Of a DNA stretch of 42,785 bases, positions 8,612 through 18,405 are shown one piece after another. A program made the position numbers and the translations under genes. Origin of the DNA: a virus. Within the stretch, counting starts at the first letter, position 1. The number at the start of each line of letters is the position of its first letter. Below the pieces are notes generated by a model. It did not search any database. It was not told the DNA's origin and saw nothing but the letters and a program-made list of their open reading frames with translations. Location of the stretch: IMG/VR virus record IMGVR_UViG_3300009609_000017, positions 1 through 42,785 of that record. The stretch is one strand, 5' to 3'.

Positions 8612-11600
8612 ATGGCCGCTATAGCACGTCAAAATTGGGCGCGGGGTTGGGTTCCCTCCGGGGACTTCATAAATGGCCCTAAAGATGGACTTGCGCGCAT
8701 GGACAACCTTCAGTTGGATGAAGATGGTGCGCTAACTCTAGTTCCAGGAATTACTGATATTTATGATTTTAGTTCTTGGCCGCACACCCTCTTCTCGAAA
8801 TTCATCGGTAACAACAAGTTCAGGTATACCATAAATGCTAACGGCGACATTACTCGTAATGGTGGTGTTTTCCATACTGGTGCTGATTCCCTTAGGGGAT
8901 CTTTTGCGGTACATCGTGGCTACATACTAATTTGCTCTGGGAATGTTCGGATTAAAGATGATACCGTTAATACGTTCAATCTTGGAATTATACGGCCTGA
9001 TGGAACGCCATCAATTGAGGTAGCATCACAAGCACGTACAGAATTAACTGCGCTTGGAGTTTCTACAACTTTTGATACTGATGCCGCTTTTGTAGCCACT
9101 GCCGAGCCAACTCTTCTAACTCCTGACTCAACTGTAGCTAATTCTGCGGCCCCCCAAGGTGGGGACGGAATTGTATTGAATGTCCGTGTTGGTGATACTT
9201 CTAAACTTATCAAAGCTCGACTTCAATTTAATTTAGATGCTGCGTCAGGCGAGACGGATTACTTTTACTTCGAGTGGGCAAATGACGTGGGCGGCCAATT
9301 CAAGGGTGGAATTAACGCTTGGAGCACTCTATCCGCAGATAGAAGTGCATTCATCAAAGTAGGGAATTCCACGAAGGGTTGGACGGAAATTAACTCCATC
9401 AAGTTTCAGCTCTTTTTCACTGACACAGTGAATAGCAATCTCGTAAATGAGATTCATACTATGGGTGGTGAACAAGGGCCGCTCACCGAGGCTTACGATT
9501 ATTGTCAGGTTTATGTAACGAATGATGGAAAGTATATTGGGAAAAGTCCAGAAGGCCCATCATCTGGAGCGGTGTGGGTTTCACATGGGCATGTCATAAT
9601 TACTCCACACACTTCAAATGCCACTGATGACGTAAATGAAGTTTGGATTTATCGTAGATCTACACGTCAAGAAGACGCTCACCGACCCTTTGGGTCGGTT
9701 CAACAACTTCCAGTGTGGTATCGTGTAGCAGTAATTCACGAACCATTCAATACGATCGAAGATCGAATGAGCGATGAGGAAGCTCTACGCCAAGAAACTC
9801 TCAAACCTGGCCTCATCAGTGTTCAGGATATTGTCGAGCCTCTTGTGGGTATTGTTGGTGAGTATAATTCTCGTGTACTTTACCTTACCGATAATTCTTT
9901 ATATCTTTCTGAGATAGATAACCCAGATCTTGTTGATCCAGTTAACTCTTTCTCTTTCTCAGGAGCTACCGTTTCCCGTAACTTGTGGATTAAAGCCACA
10001 GACTCGGGGAGACTCTTAGTTGGCACGACTCAAGACATATTTGAAATCACCGGAACTCTTGTAGACTTTCCAGACGGATCTGTTGATATCATCATCCGAA
10101 GGTTAGGGGTTTCTCATCCTCCTATAACTCGTGAGACTTCAACATATCAAGGGGCCATCTTTTATCTAAGCTCCGCTGGACTCGTACAACTCATCGGCTC
10201 CAATTCACTAGTGATTTCAGACCAACTGCAACAGTTGTTTGATGGTAACGAAAGATATGGAATAGCTCCAGTTAGATTAGTGGGAAATGATCTTCAGACA
10301 TCCCCGCTATGCGTGGCTAAAAATAAGCTGTTCACAGCTTTGGAGTTAACTGATGGAACAAGATGGTGCTTCATCTTTGATCTGGTAAAGAAGTATTGGA
10401 TAGCGTATTACACCGATCCTAATTCGTTCTTCTGTGAAGAAGATGGGAGATTACTTGCAGGCTATAACGCTCCAGCGCCCGCTCTCAGAGAAATATATAC
10501 TTACGACGATACTACATTTGCCCGTGATGTGGTCTTTCAGACCTTCCATGATGATGACAATCTACCACGTAATCGTAAAGATGTCTTTACACTAAAGATT
10601 ACCGCTGATACGGGAGGGGCGCCCGTGAATGTTAGTGTAGCCAAAAATGGATCAGTTCAGTACTACACCGTGATGAGTGGAGTCACGTTCACTGGACGTG
10701 AGGAGAAATTCATTACGATTGCTGAAACCACAGGACTGGGTTTAGGTAAGACTTTTAGTGTTAAGATTCAAGGCACTGCATTAACTCGATTCAAGTTGTA
10801 TAACTTTAGCATCGAATATCTTCCAAGACCCGAACAACTCACATACTTGCGTCTAAATTACAGCAATCTTGGAACAGCTTCACGTAAGAGATTCGTGAAT
10901 TTCCCAGTTGAGATCGACACGCTTAGTGTCGATTGTGAATTTGTGCCCATCATAGATGGAGTCGTGTATCCGTCCAGTCTCATCAATTTTGGGCGCAAGG
11001 GTACACACATCCACTACTTTGACACAGAAGCAGTGGGCACAGACATTGCAGCTATAATTTGCGGATTCTTTGAGTTCTACACTGCTCGTTATGACGAGAT
11101 GATCTCAGAGAAGATGCCGAATCCTGTAACATATCTAAGGATACCACAAACTGATTATGGAACACCCAACCGTAAACGTCACTCTAGCTATAAGTTCAGA
11201 ATCAATACACGTGGAAGTACGGTTAGACTCACTCCAAGACTTGATGGAGTTAATCAAACTAGTTTCGACTTCTCCACAACCGAACCCACTGTTGTTGAAT
11301 ATCTCTTTACCCCCGCTTCAAACTCCGATCCAATTGCCATTAACATTGGGGGTGTACTTGAGTCAACAACCACACCAAAAAGTCCTTTCGAATTTTATGA
11401 CGTTATTAAGCCGCAGATTATAGAAGAACTTCCGCCTAGACTCAAAGAGTTTAGAATTCCAGAGACTAATTATGGTGTGGCATCTAAGAAGAGAATTAGG
11501 GTAATTCCATATGAAATCAATACCAACGGGTCCGACGTTACGTTTACCCCTATCATTGATAATGTTGCTGGTACCCCATCCACTGTTAATACCTCTACTC

Positions 11601-12097
11601 GCAACACTGCGTATCATTACTTTGATACGGATGTGTTTTGCACTGATATTTGCGGAAGCCTCGATGGTGATGAACCGTTTGAATTTTATGGATTAATGAA
11701 GCCAGAGGTTGTAGAAACACTCCCCGTGCCGACACGGTTTACTCAGATTGGACCATTGAGGTTTGATAAGTTAGCGAAATTCCAAGCACTAAGGGTAAGA
11801 GCTATCACAACTAACGGGCCTATTCCGTATAAAATCATCATCGAGAATGAAGCAACACTTCCGTCGAGCGCGGCCAGCTTAGGTGAGTATTCGGGAATCA
11901 TTCCAGCCATCACGAATAAGGATGACGTATATGAAGTGATGCTTCCTAAGACCGTGAACGGAACTATATTTAGAATTGAGTTTGGGCCTAACGCACTTCC
12001 GTTCTATATGTACGATGTTCAGATAAAACACGTACTCTCAGGTATGCAAGCTGACCCTAAGTGGATAAAAGCCTTTAGCTGGAAACCCAATGCTTAG
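8612..12097 (+). CDS. Large tail nozzle-like structural protein with three C-terminal repeats
   Basis: 1161 residues with a textbook ribosome site (AAGGAGTTTCG). The N-terminus (GWVPSGDFINGPKD, MDNLQLDEDGALTLVPG) and centre (RVLYLTDNSLYLSE, GRLLVGTTQDIFEITG, GAIFYLSSAGLVQL) resemble the beta-propeller-like tail tubular B/nozzle proteins of podophages. Residues about 742-1040 hold three tandem copies of a 100-residue unit; each opens with YLR or EFR, then a YG-type turn and a KKR/RKR cluster (LGTASRKR, YGTPNRKR, YGVASKKR), and each ends near FEFY. The repeats probably form stacked domains at the tail tip. It overlaps the next gene by 8 bases. The nozzle role is inferred. Confidence 0.6.
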   Translation: MAAIARQNWARGWVPSGDFINGPKDGLARMDNLQLDEDGALTLVPGITDIYDFSSWPHTLFSKFIGNNKFRYTINANGDITRNGGVFHTGADSLRGSFAVHRGYILICSGNVRIKDDTVNTFNLGIIRPDGTPSIEVASQARTELTALGVSTTFDTDAAFVATAEPTLLTPDSTVANSAAPQGGDGIVLNVRVGDTSKLIKARLQFNLDAASGETDYFYFEWANDVGGQFKGGINAWSTLSADRSAFIKVGNSTKGWTEINSIKFQLFFTDTVNSNLVNEIHTMGGEQGPLTEAYDYCQVYVTNDGKYIGKSPEGPSSGAVWVSHGHVIITPHTSNATDDVNEVWIYRRSTRQEDAHRPFGSVQQLPVWYRVAVIHEPFNTIEDRMSDEEALRQETLKPGLISVQDIVEPLVGIVGEYNSRVLYLTDNSLYLSEIDNPDLVDPVNSFSFSGATVSRNLWIKATDSGRLLVGTTQDIFEITGTLVDFPDGSVDIIIRRLGVSHPPITRETSTYQGAIFYLSSAGLVQLIGSNSLVISDQLQQLFDGNERYGIAPVRLVGNDLQTSPLCVAKNKLFTALELTDGTRWCFIFDLVKKYWIAYYTDPNSFFCEEDGRLLAGYNAPAPALREIYTYDDTTFARDVVFQTFHDDDNLPRNRKDVFTLKITADTGGAPVNVSVAKNGSVQYYTVMSGVTFTGREEKFITIAETTGLGLGKTFSVKIQGTALTRFKLYNFSIEYLPRPEQLTYLRLNYSNLGTASRKRFVNFPVEIDTLSVDCEFVPIIDGVVYPSSLINFGRKGTHIHYFDTEAVGTDIAAIICGFFEFYTARYDEMISEKMPNPVTYLRIPQTDYGTPNRKRHSSYKFRINTRGSTVRLTPRLDGVNQTSFDFSTTEPTVVEYLFTPASNSDPIAINIGGVLESTTTPKSPFEFYDVIKPQIIEELPPRLKEFRIPETNYGVASKKRIRVIPYEINTNGSDVTFTPIIDNVAGTPSTVNTSTRNTAYHYFDTDVFCTDICGSLDGDEPFEFYGLMKPEVVETLPVPTRFTQIGPLRFDKLAKFQALRVRAITTNGPIPYKIIIENEATLPSSAASLGEYSGIIPAITNKDDVYEVMLPKTVNGTIFRIEFGPNALPFYMYDVQIKHVLSGMQADPKWIKAFSWKPNA

Positions 12098-12347
12098 AGA
12101 TATCACAACACTTAACGATGCTCAAAAGGCCCTACGTGATCTTGATGATCGCGTTTCTAAACTATTCATTTCTAATATTGACATGAAAGGACGAAGAGTA
12201 GTAAATGCAGGAGCTTCACGCGAAGCGGGTGATTACGTAACAAGGGCCGAGATGGAGAGTGCTTTTGTAGATTTAAACTCAAGAGTTGAGAATTTAAGAG
12301 CTGAAATAGAGAGAATTAAGATCAGGCTAATTGCTGGTGGGATTTAA
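12090..12347 (+). CDS. Small coiled-coil fibre/trimerisation-like protein
   Basis: 85 residues, overlapping the nozzle-like gene by 8 bases. The segment ISNIDMKGRRVVNAG followed by DYVTRAEM resembles the joint found in trimeric tail fibres, where a conserved Gly-Arg-Arg-Val-Asn turn precedes a coiled coil. The remainder (FVDLNSRVENLRAEIERIKI) has heptad spacing of hydrophobic residues. It may be an oligomerisation module for a neighbouring fibre protein. The DNA for residues about 39-43 contains the short hairpin GCTTC-ACGC-GAAGC. Confidence 0.5.
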   Translation: MLRDITTLNDAQKALRDLDDRVSKLFISNIDMKGRRVVNAGASREAGDYVTRAEMESAFVDLNSRVENLRAEIERIKIRLIAGGI

Positions 12348-12355
12348 CTTTAAAC

Positions 12356-13966
12356 ATGAGTTGCGTATCCAACATTACTCAAGTTTTGGCCGCGCCCGAT
12401 GTTCCAGCTTCGCACTGGTTCGGGAAGGGGCCAACTTACTACGGGCCATTTGAGTATGCTTCAAATCTTTACATTGCTCAAATCATAAATCTAACCACGA
12501 GTGGTCTCCAACCGGATGAGCCTGAGTATGATATTCAAATTCTTAAAAGTACAAATGGGGGCTTGACATGGGCAATAATTGCAATTCTTTCTCATCCTGA
12601 AATAGATTTTTTTGCAGAACAGAGATGTCAGTTCTTTATTTCGGGTTCAATAATTTACTACGCGTACTTACGTAACACTAGTACATTCTCTCAGATAAAT
12701 ATAGACCTCGGTAAATATGATATAGTAGCTAATGCCTTTTCGCATAGCTTTAGTACGTTGGGGCCGCACGTAGCTAACTTAGCTGATATTCCTACATTTG
12801 ACCAGATGAGTATTTCTCGTCAGGCATTTGATGCATGTATAGTGGGAGGGGTTATCTATGTTGGATATGCCAACACAGAAAGTGATCCTACTCCAGCCTT
12901 CGCGGGGCTAACTTATTATTATACAAAGTGTGCGGTGGCTAAATATGTCATAGCCACTGATACATGGACAGAAGTTCTTCCATACGCACAAACTGGAACT
13001 GTAGTTTACACGTTCTTCAGCATTATCCCAGGTGACGGTTGTTTACACACCTTTCTATTTCACCATACTTTAAATCCGCTGTTTCCAAATACGCCACCAC
13101 AGATCACTGAAGCATTGGTGCATTATTCACTAGACTATGACTTAAATTTATTGTCTTCTGAGACAATTCACACTAACATCAATCTTGTGGAAAACCTAGA
13201 CCATCCAAAACCTATTACATTTCTGGATGGTGGAACTAAACGAATTGCTGTTGGTGTATTTGAAGAGACTTATCATGTGTCTTCGCCTCATATCTTCAGT
13301 AGTCCATATTTTAAAATCTTCGAGGGGGCTAATGCATCAGTTCCTAGCTTCTCACTTGCTAGAACATTAAATGTCTCTGAGGTTGATCCCAACATCGAAT
13401 CAGTTTTTGGAATAATAGTTGGTAGCCAATATCAAGTATCTAATTCAGCTATCTATTGGACTGGAACAAATTATAGTGTTTTTGTGGATACTTTAACCGA
13501 AGGTGGGAGTTCTACTTTCTCATCTAAGTTATGGAAAGTAGACTACACTGGAAGTGCTTGGGAAGCGTGTGAAATTCTAAATACTCAGGATGTTAACACA
13601 TCTACTTCTTGGGTTCAAGTTGGAGTTGGAGTTTATATTGGAACTTCATATGGAGATTTCATTTCTTGGGGTTTAGCTGATAGAGATGATTTTGCTCCAG
13701 AAGGTTACTTCTATACCGCACTAATTGCAGCCTCAATTAACTTAAGTGTTAGTGTCAGTGATACGCTAGTATTCGCAGATCACGTAACTGTTCCAGTACC
13801 TTCAACCCCAGGAGGGGGTACGGAAGTTCATAATTGTCCTGATGTTATAATTTCTAGTGCATATTGCTCTAGCGTAAAGACCGCAGTGGATGATGAAGCA
13901 CAACTTCATAATTGTGATGAGGAAGTGTTTACCGAGACTGCACAACCATGTTTAGAGATGGATTAA
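12356..13966 (+). CDS. Tail protein with sialidase-type Asp-box; probable receptor-binding or spike protein
   Basis: 536 residues. KSTNGGLTWAII (around residues 62-73) is an Asp-box (S-x-D/N-x-G-x-x-W), the turn motif of BNR/sialidase beta-propellers. The rest is rich in aromatic beta strands with repeated YVGYAN or YIGTSYG type segments. Near residue 465 the protein passes into an SD-type linker (LSVSVSDTLVFADH), and the last 45 residues hold two copies of a Cys-containing unit, HNCPDVIISSAYC and HNCDEEVFTETAQPC. Carbohydrate binding is likely; enzymatic activity cannot be claimed because only one clear Asp-box was seen. Confidence 0.5.
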   Translation: MSCVSNITQVLAAPDVPASHWFGKGPTYYGPFEYASNLYIAQIINLTTSGLQPDEPEYDIQILKSTNGGLTWAIIAILSHPEIDFFAEQRCQFFISGSIIYYAYLRNTSTFSQINIDLGKYDIVANAFSHSFSTLGPHVANLADIPTFDQMSISRQAFDACIVGGVIYVGYANTESDPTPAFAGLTYYYTKCAVAKYVIATDTWTEVLPYAQTGTVVYTFFSIIPGDGCLHTFLFHHTLNPLFPNTPPQITEALVHYSLDYDLNLLSSETIHTNINLVENLDHPKPITFLDGGTKRIAVGVFEETYHVSSPHIFSSPYFKIFEGANASVPSFSLARTLNVSEVDPNIESVFGIIVGSQYQVSNSAIYWTGTNYSVFVDTLTEGGSSTFSSKLWKVDYTGSAWEACEILNTQDVNTSTSWVQVGVGVYIGTSYGDFISWGLADRDDFAPEGYFYTALIAASINLSVSVSDTLVFADHVTVPVPSTPGGGTEVHNCPDVIISSAYCSSVKTAVDDEAQLHNCDEEVFTETAQPCLEMD

Positions 13967-13982
13967 GAAAGAGAGTTTAGAG

Positions 13983-14696
13983 ATGGCCGCTTTCGCACTA
14001 CCACTAGCTTTGATGGGAATTTCAGGACTTTCTGGCCTTCTTGGAGGCCGTAAAAAGACGAATACTCAGACGCAGTCTAGCACTACAAATCAATCTGGTA
14101 CTGATTCGTTTGATAACTCTTCAATGCCCGTCTTGACTCCTGAAGCACAACGGGCGCTTGAAGTGTTGATGCCGATGCTTCAGAATAGAGTTTCTCAAGA
14201 TCCAGACTTGCGGGGATATAGAAGTGAGGGTTTAAGAAACATAGGCCAGGAAGGTATTGGTGCTAGAGCTAAACTTGCTCAGATGATCGCACAAAGAGGT
14301 TTGGGTAATTCTGCGGCAGCAGCGGGTTTATATGCACGTCAGGGAGATCAGGAAGCTACTAGTGCAACTTCTTTCCAAAACTCCATTCCACTTCTTGCTC
14401 GCCAATTCCAGGGTGAAGATCTAGATAGATTAATGAAAGTTACGTCCCTGCTTCCAACTGGAATGCGCCAAACTGGAACGCGGAATTTTAACAGCACCGG
14501 AACAACTAATTCGACCGGAACTATGACTGATCCCGGAAATCCGTGGGGCGGCCTAGTGAGTGGTTTGGGTCAAGGACTTGCTTCTACTTATGGATATAAT
14601 TGGGCGCTAGATCAGCAAAAGAAGCGTGGAATAAATCCTAGCTATGGCGGGTATCAAGCTCCTGGTACATACAGTTCTGGGATGGGAAATACTTAA
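13983..14696 (+). CDS. Internal virion / DNA ejection-like protein with N-terminal hydrophobic segment
   Basis: 237 residues. Residues about 2-21 (FALPLALMGISGLSGLLGG) form a Gly-rich hydrophobic segment, followed by a Thr/Ser/Gln-rich linker and a helical core (RALEVLMPMLQNRV, GIGARAKLAQMIAQRG). The C-terminus is Gly/Tyr/Ser-rich with NSTGT repeats. This plan resembles small podophage internal virion proteins, which leave the capsid first and enter the cell envelope. The two larger candidate internal proteins follow immediately. Confidence 0.5.
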   Translation: MAAFALPLALMGISGLSGLLGGRKKTNTQTQSSTTNQSGTDSFDNSSMPVLTPEAQRALEVLMPMLQNRVSQDPDLRGYRSEGLRNIGQEGIGARAKLAQMIAQRGLGNSAAAAGLYARQGDQEATSATSFQNSIPLLARQFQGEDLDRLMKVTSLLPTGMRQTGTRNFNSTGTTNSTGTMTDPGNPWGGLVSGLGQGLASTYGYNWALDQQKKRGINPSYGGYQAPGTYSSGMGNT

Positions 14697-14708
14697 AGAA
14701 GGTGAAAT

Positions 14709-16061
14709 ATGGCTTTAAATCCCATCATAGAAGCGTTTATCACAGCGCGTGAGCAGGCCGCGCGCGACTTCAACAACAGCGAGAATCGTAAGTTCCAGGC
14801 GGAACAACAAAAAGAGCTGTTCAAGCAACAGACGGATCTTCAACGTGTAAATCTAGCTCAAGAGAAAGCTATTGCCGATGCACGTCAGCGAATTGCTGAA
14901 GCAGAACTGAAGCAACGTGACATCTTTGGAAAGCAATCACATAACCTGGAAGCGGCCCGAACTGCTACAGAGATGATTACTAAGGGTTTAGTTAAGCCAA
15001 CAATAACTGGACTTGTAGGCAATGAGAATGCTCCAGTTGGTCAAATTGGTCAGATGGATCAGATGTTGAATCAGATTCCTGAGCAAGCTCCGCAAACAGG
15101 TACTGTGCCCAATGTTCCGGCCTTTTCTCCATTATTCGCTGGTGATGAGAATTTCACAAAACAATTCTTAGGCGCTGTAACTCCATATGAGCAAGTTCAA
15201 GAGCAGGAACTTCAGCAGAAGGCAATGCTTCAAGATCTTAAAGATGCTGAGTTCATGTTTCAGCAAAGAGTTAAAGATCAAAGTGCAGAGAAACTAGAAG
15301 GAATCCGAAATACTGGAAGGCTTGGAGTTGCAAGAGAACAAGGAAAATCTCGTGCTGAGATTGCAAGTTTGGACCGTGACGCGGCCAACGCACGAAACTC
15401 TGAGACTAATCGTGTAAGGCTTCAAATAGCAAGTGCTAGACTTGCATCTAAAATCAAATCCGATGGCGGGGCCGATGTTCCAATTCAAGATTTGAATAAC
15501 TTTATTGATGGGACTTTTAGCACTAAAGAACTTGCCCTCTATCCGTCTAAAGAGCGTCTTCGCATCATAAAGGGGATGGACGCCCAAGGTTATAAACCGC
15601 TAACTCCAACCGATCAAACTGCGCTAAGTAGAATGGGAGTTATTAATCAAACTGTTAGAAATGCTGAGAGACTAGCTGAGTTGTATAATGATGGTTATCG
15701 TAAGAATGCGGCTGAAATTCATACACTAACTTCTTCAATTAATGCTGTTCTTGGTAATGTTTCTCGTGGAGTTGCAGGTGAAAAGGGTGTTTTAACTCAA
15801 CCAGATATTGATCGAGTTAGACAGATTTTACCTTCCTGGTATGGGTCTATCATGACTGATGTTGCTTCTGCTTTAGGTGGTAAAGGGTATGATATAAATA
15901 GGGAAAAAGTTAAACAACTTAGACAGTATACACAAAATACTTATGGCCCTATATTTCATGGGAAGCATCCTGAACAAGCTAATATTTTAATGTTCAAGAA
16001 TAATGCTGAAGGACTCTACACTCCACCTAAAATTCAGTTACGCGCCACTCCCCCTGAGTAG
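14709..16061 (+). CDS. Internal virion-like coiled-coil protein
   Basis: 450 residues behind AAGGTG. Residues about 10-90 and 155-240 are Gln/Glu/Lys/Arg-rich long helices (QQKELFKQQTDLQRVNLAQE, QQRVKDQSAEKLEGIRN) and should form coiled coils. A Pro/Gln-rich hinge lies around 110-140. The C-terminal part is mixed helical without a recognisable enzyme motif. Position between two other internal-virion-type genes suggests a DNA ejection role; this is inference. Confidence 0.5.
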   Translation: MALNPIIEAFITAREQAARDFNNSENRKFQAEQQKELFKQQTDLQRVNLAQEKAIADARQRIAEAELKQRDIFGKQSHNLEAARTATEMITKGLVKPTITGLVGNENAPVGQIGQMDQMLNQIPEQAPQTGTVPNVPAFSPLFAGDENFTKQFLGAVTPYEQVQEQELQQKAMLQDLKDAEFMFQQRVKDQSAEKLEGIRNTGRLGVAREQGKSRAEIASLDRDAANARNSETNRVRLQIASARLASKIKSDGGADVPIQDLNNFIDGTFSTKELALYPSKERLRIIKGMDAQGYKPLTPTDQTALSRMGVINQTVRNAERLAELYNDGYRKNAAEIHTLTSSINAVLGNVSRGVAGEKGVLTQPDIDRVRQILPSWYGSIMTDVASALGGKGYDINREKVKQLRQYTQNTYGPIFHGKHPEQANILMFKNNAEGLYTPPKIQLRATPPE

Positions 16062-16069
16062 AGGTTAAA

Positions 16070-18232
16070 ATGCCAGAGAAAACAGCGAATTACATAGGGC
16101 AAGAGCACATCTCTAAAAGTGGAGATAAGTGGTATTATCGAGAATTGCCGAGTGGAGAAAAAGGGTGGAGTCCAGAGCGGCCAACTGAAGAAGAGATTAT
16201 TGCGGGATCTCGTGGGAGAGGTAATTTAGGTGGAACCTCTTCTGATAAAGAACGAACTAAAATAGTTTCTGAAGCTAGGGAATCAGGACTTTCTAATCTT
16301 GCGCTAGATACTGCAATCTCAGTTGGTGGTGATCTCGCCACACTTGGAACGCACAGACTCATTCCTAGCGGCGTCAAGAGAGAAGGGGTCAAAAAGGGGG
16401 CCGCGTTCTTAGCACAGAAGCTCTCAGGGCTAACTGGGGGCTATCTAGGTGGTGAAGCTGCGGCTGCGGCGATGGGACGTGATGACTCAGACGTAATGCT
16501 ACGGACGGGCCTAGATAGGGCGCTAGGATATGGAATAAATTATGGAATGGGAAAAGGTGAGAAAGTATTAAATCGAACCATTGATGCTTTCACCGGATCT
16601 ACGCCTGTGACGGGCGGCCAGTATTTTAAAGGTGTTATAGATGACATACTTCCACATCCTTCTAAAGTTCTGCATGAGAAGTTATTGAAGCGTGCATTAC
16701 GAAATGCTCCTCCTACTCCTTCACAAGTTAAAGATTTGGGTGACGTTGTAGAGTTTGCGGATAACTTTAATCTCCCTGCTGTAACTGCTGGTGGATTATT
16801 CAATGCAGATCCACGAATGGCAGGGGATGTAAAAAGATCAGGACTTGGTAAGTCTATTCAAGAAGGTCAAGATGAGGTTGTTAGAAATCTTCTCGGAACT
16901 AAGAGTGCTGAGATTCTAAATACCGGATCTAACTTTGAGCGTGCTAAACTAGTTCAAGACACTCACAGAGCTTATCGCAAGGAACGTAAAGCACAATTAA
17001 ATCAGAAGTTTAGTGACTTTGATAAGATGATGGAACAGACTCAAATCACTGTTCCAATTCCCGTTCCTGGCATTAATCCGGCTACTGGACAGCCATTTCA
17101 ATCTACTAAAATAGTTACTATAACTGGACCCGTAGATATCACTCCTTCAATTCAAGAGATGGAGCCGCTTTCACAGGCTATTGGAGTTTTAGAATCTCAA
17201 GGAAATTTGATTGGTCAGTCGGCCCGTCACGCCTCAAAACTGAAATCACTCTTTGATAACCTCTCGAATACACCTAAGATTAATGATAGGAGTATCGCTG
17301 ACTACAACACGGTTAAGGAGATTCGAGCCGAGTTGAGTGATTTCGTAAATAGTATTCCTTCAGCTAATACGCATAAAGCTCAAATTAGTGGAGTTGCGGC
17401 TAAACTCAGAGCAAGTCTTTCTAAAGACACTGATACTTCACTTATGGATCAGACTATTTATGATCCGCAAACTCAAGCCAAGTATGCTGAAGTTAAGGCT
17501 TTCACTAAAGAAAATGCTGGGATTCTAAAATCTAAGTTGGCCCTTGGGGCCGCGGCCAACGAAGACTCTCCAAATCAAGTAACTGGAAAGCAATTCGATA
17601 AGAATCCAGAAACGCTGGTGATGAATGCGATAAAATCAGGTAGAAACGGGCTGGATAATTTAGCAGTTATGCTCCCTCCTGGAGATCGTGATTTAGCTGG
17701 TGCTATTTACATGAAGCACGGATTAGATCAAGCACTAGATCCTAAAACTGGAATGTATGATTCAACACGTTTAAATAACTTCTTTTTTGGGGCTAATGGT
17801 GTTGGTGCTGGAGCGTTAGAGAGTAATGTATTCACGTCTCATCAACGAAAAACAGTTAGACAATTCGTGAAGTATATGCAAACCCATGAAGCTCTTGCGA
17901 ATCCGACTAGTTCTGGGTCAGCACTTGAGAATACCGCAATTAAAGGCGCGGTGTATCTTGGAACTGCGGGAGTTGGAAAGTTGATGGGACACACTTTCGG
18001 GGCCGGTGGTGCGGTAGGTGGTGCTCTTGCGGCGGGTATTCCCATAACTCGTAACTTTCTTGAGGATGTTCTAATGGACCCTGAAGGGGGTAGAAAGATT
18101 CTCAATTATATTCATGCTCCAACTACTAAAGCTAAGGCAAATAATCTTCGAGATCTAATTGAATTCACGATTAGAAACGGGGCTAAAGTTGTGCTTCGTG
18201 CCCCTAACGGGGAAGAAGTAGAGAAAAATTAA
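16070..18232 (+). CDS. Large internal virion / ejection-like protein
   Basis: 720 residues, last gene of the plus-strand module, with AGAGGTTAAA before the ATG. The N-terminal 35 residues look like a small aromatic beta motif (WYYRELPSGEKGWSPE). Gly/Ala-rich hydrophobic stretches occur near residues 118-132 (LTGGYLGGEAAAAAMG) and 620-665 (GAVYLGTAGVGKLMGHT then FGAGGAVGGALAAGIP), which could insert in a membrane. The middle is long and helical. No lytic transglycosylase or peptidase motif was seen. Its stop overlaps the stop of a convergent 58-residue ORF. Confidence 0.5.
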   Translation: MPEKTANYIGQEHISKSGDKWYYRELPSGEKGWSPERPTEEEIIAGSRGRGNLGGTSSDKERTKIVSEARESGLSNLALDTAISVGGDLATLGTHRLIPSGVKREGVKKGAAFLAQKLSGLTGGYLGGEAAAAAMGRDDSDVMLRTGLDRALGYGINYGMGKGEKVLNRTIDAFTGSTPVTGGQYFKGVIDDILPHPSKVLHEKLLKRALRNAPPTPSQVKDLGDVVEFADNFNLPAVTAGGLFNADPRMAGDVKRSGLGKSIQEGQDEVVRNLLGTKSAEILNTGSNFERAKLVQDTHRAYRKERKAQLNQKFSDFDKMMEQTQITVPIPVPGINPATGQPFQSTKIVTITGPVDITPSIQEMEPLSQAIGVLESQGNLIGQSARHASKLKSLFDNLSNTPKINDRSIADYNTVKEIRAELSDFVNSIPSANTHKAQISGVAAKLRASLSKDTDTSLMDQTIYDPQTQAKYAEVKAFTKENAGILKSKLALGAAANEDSPNQVTGKQFDKNPETLVMNAIKSGRNGLDNLAVMLPPGDRDLAGAIYMKHGLDQALDPKTGMYDSTRLNNFFFGANGVGAGALESNVFTSHQRKTVRQFVKYMQTHEALANPTSSGSALENTAIKGAVYLGTAGVGKLMGHTFGAGGAVGGALAAGIPITRNFLEDVLMDPEGGRKILNYIHAPTTKAKANNLRDLIEFTIRNGAKVVLRAPNGEEVEKN

Positions 18233-18405
18233 ATTTCTTCAGTCTCGATTTCCACTTTAGTGCCTGGAAAAATTTTGTGTATACTTCTATCAATTTTACG
18301 ACACGCAAGTTCTAGTTCTCGTTCAATAATATATCTGTATTTTACACCTGTTTCTTTGATCTCGGAGTTTTGCTCGTTAACTCTTACGTGATAAATGAAA
18401 TACAT
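18229..18405 (-). CDS. Small 58-residue protein, last gene of the minus-strand operon
   Basis: This ORF starts on the base following the stop of the helicase-like gene (TAAATG) and encodes a charged peptide beginning MYFIYHVRVNEQNSEIKETG and ending VEIETEEI. Its stop overlaps the plus-strand stop at 18230-18232. No family is recognised. The coupled start, the absence of other coding content and the lack of stops across 173 bases support a real gene. Confidence 0.55.
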   Translation of the reverse strand: MYFIYHVRVNEQNSEIKETGVKYRYIIERELELACRKIDRSIHKIFPGTKVEIETEEI

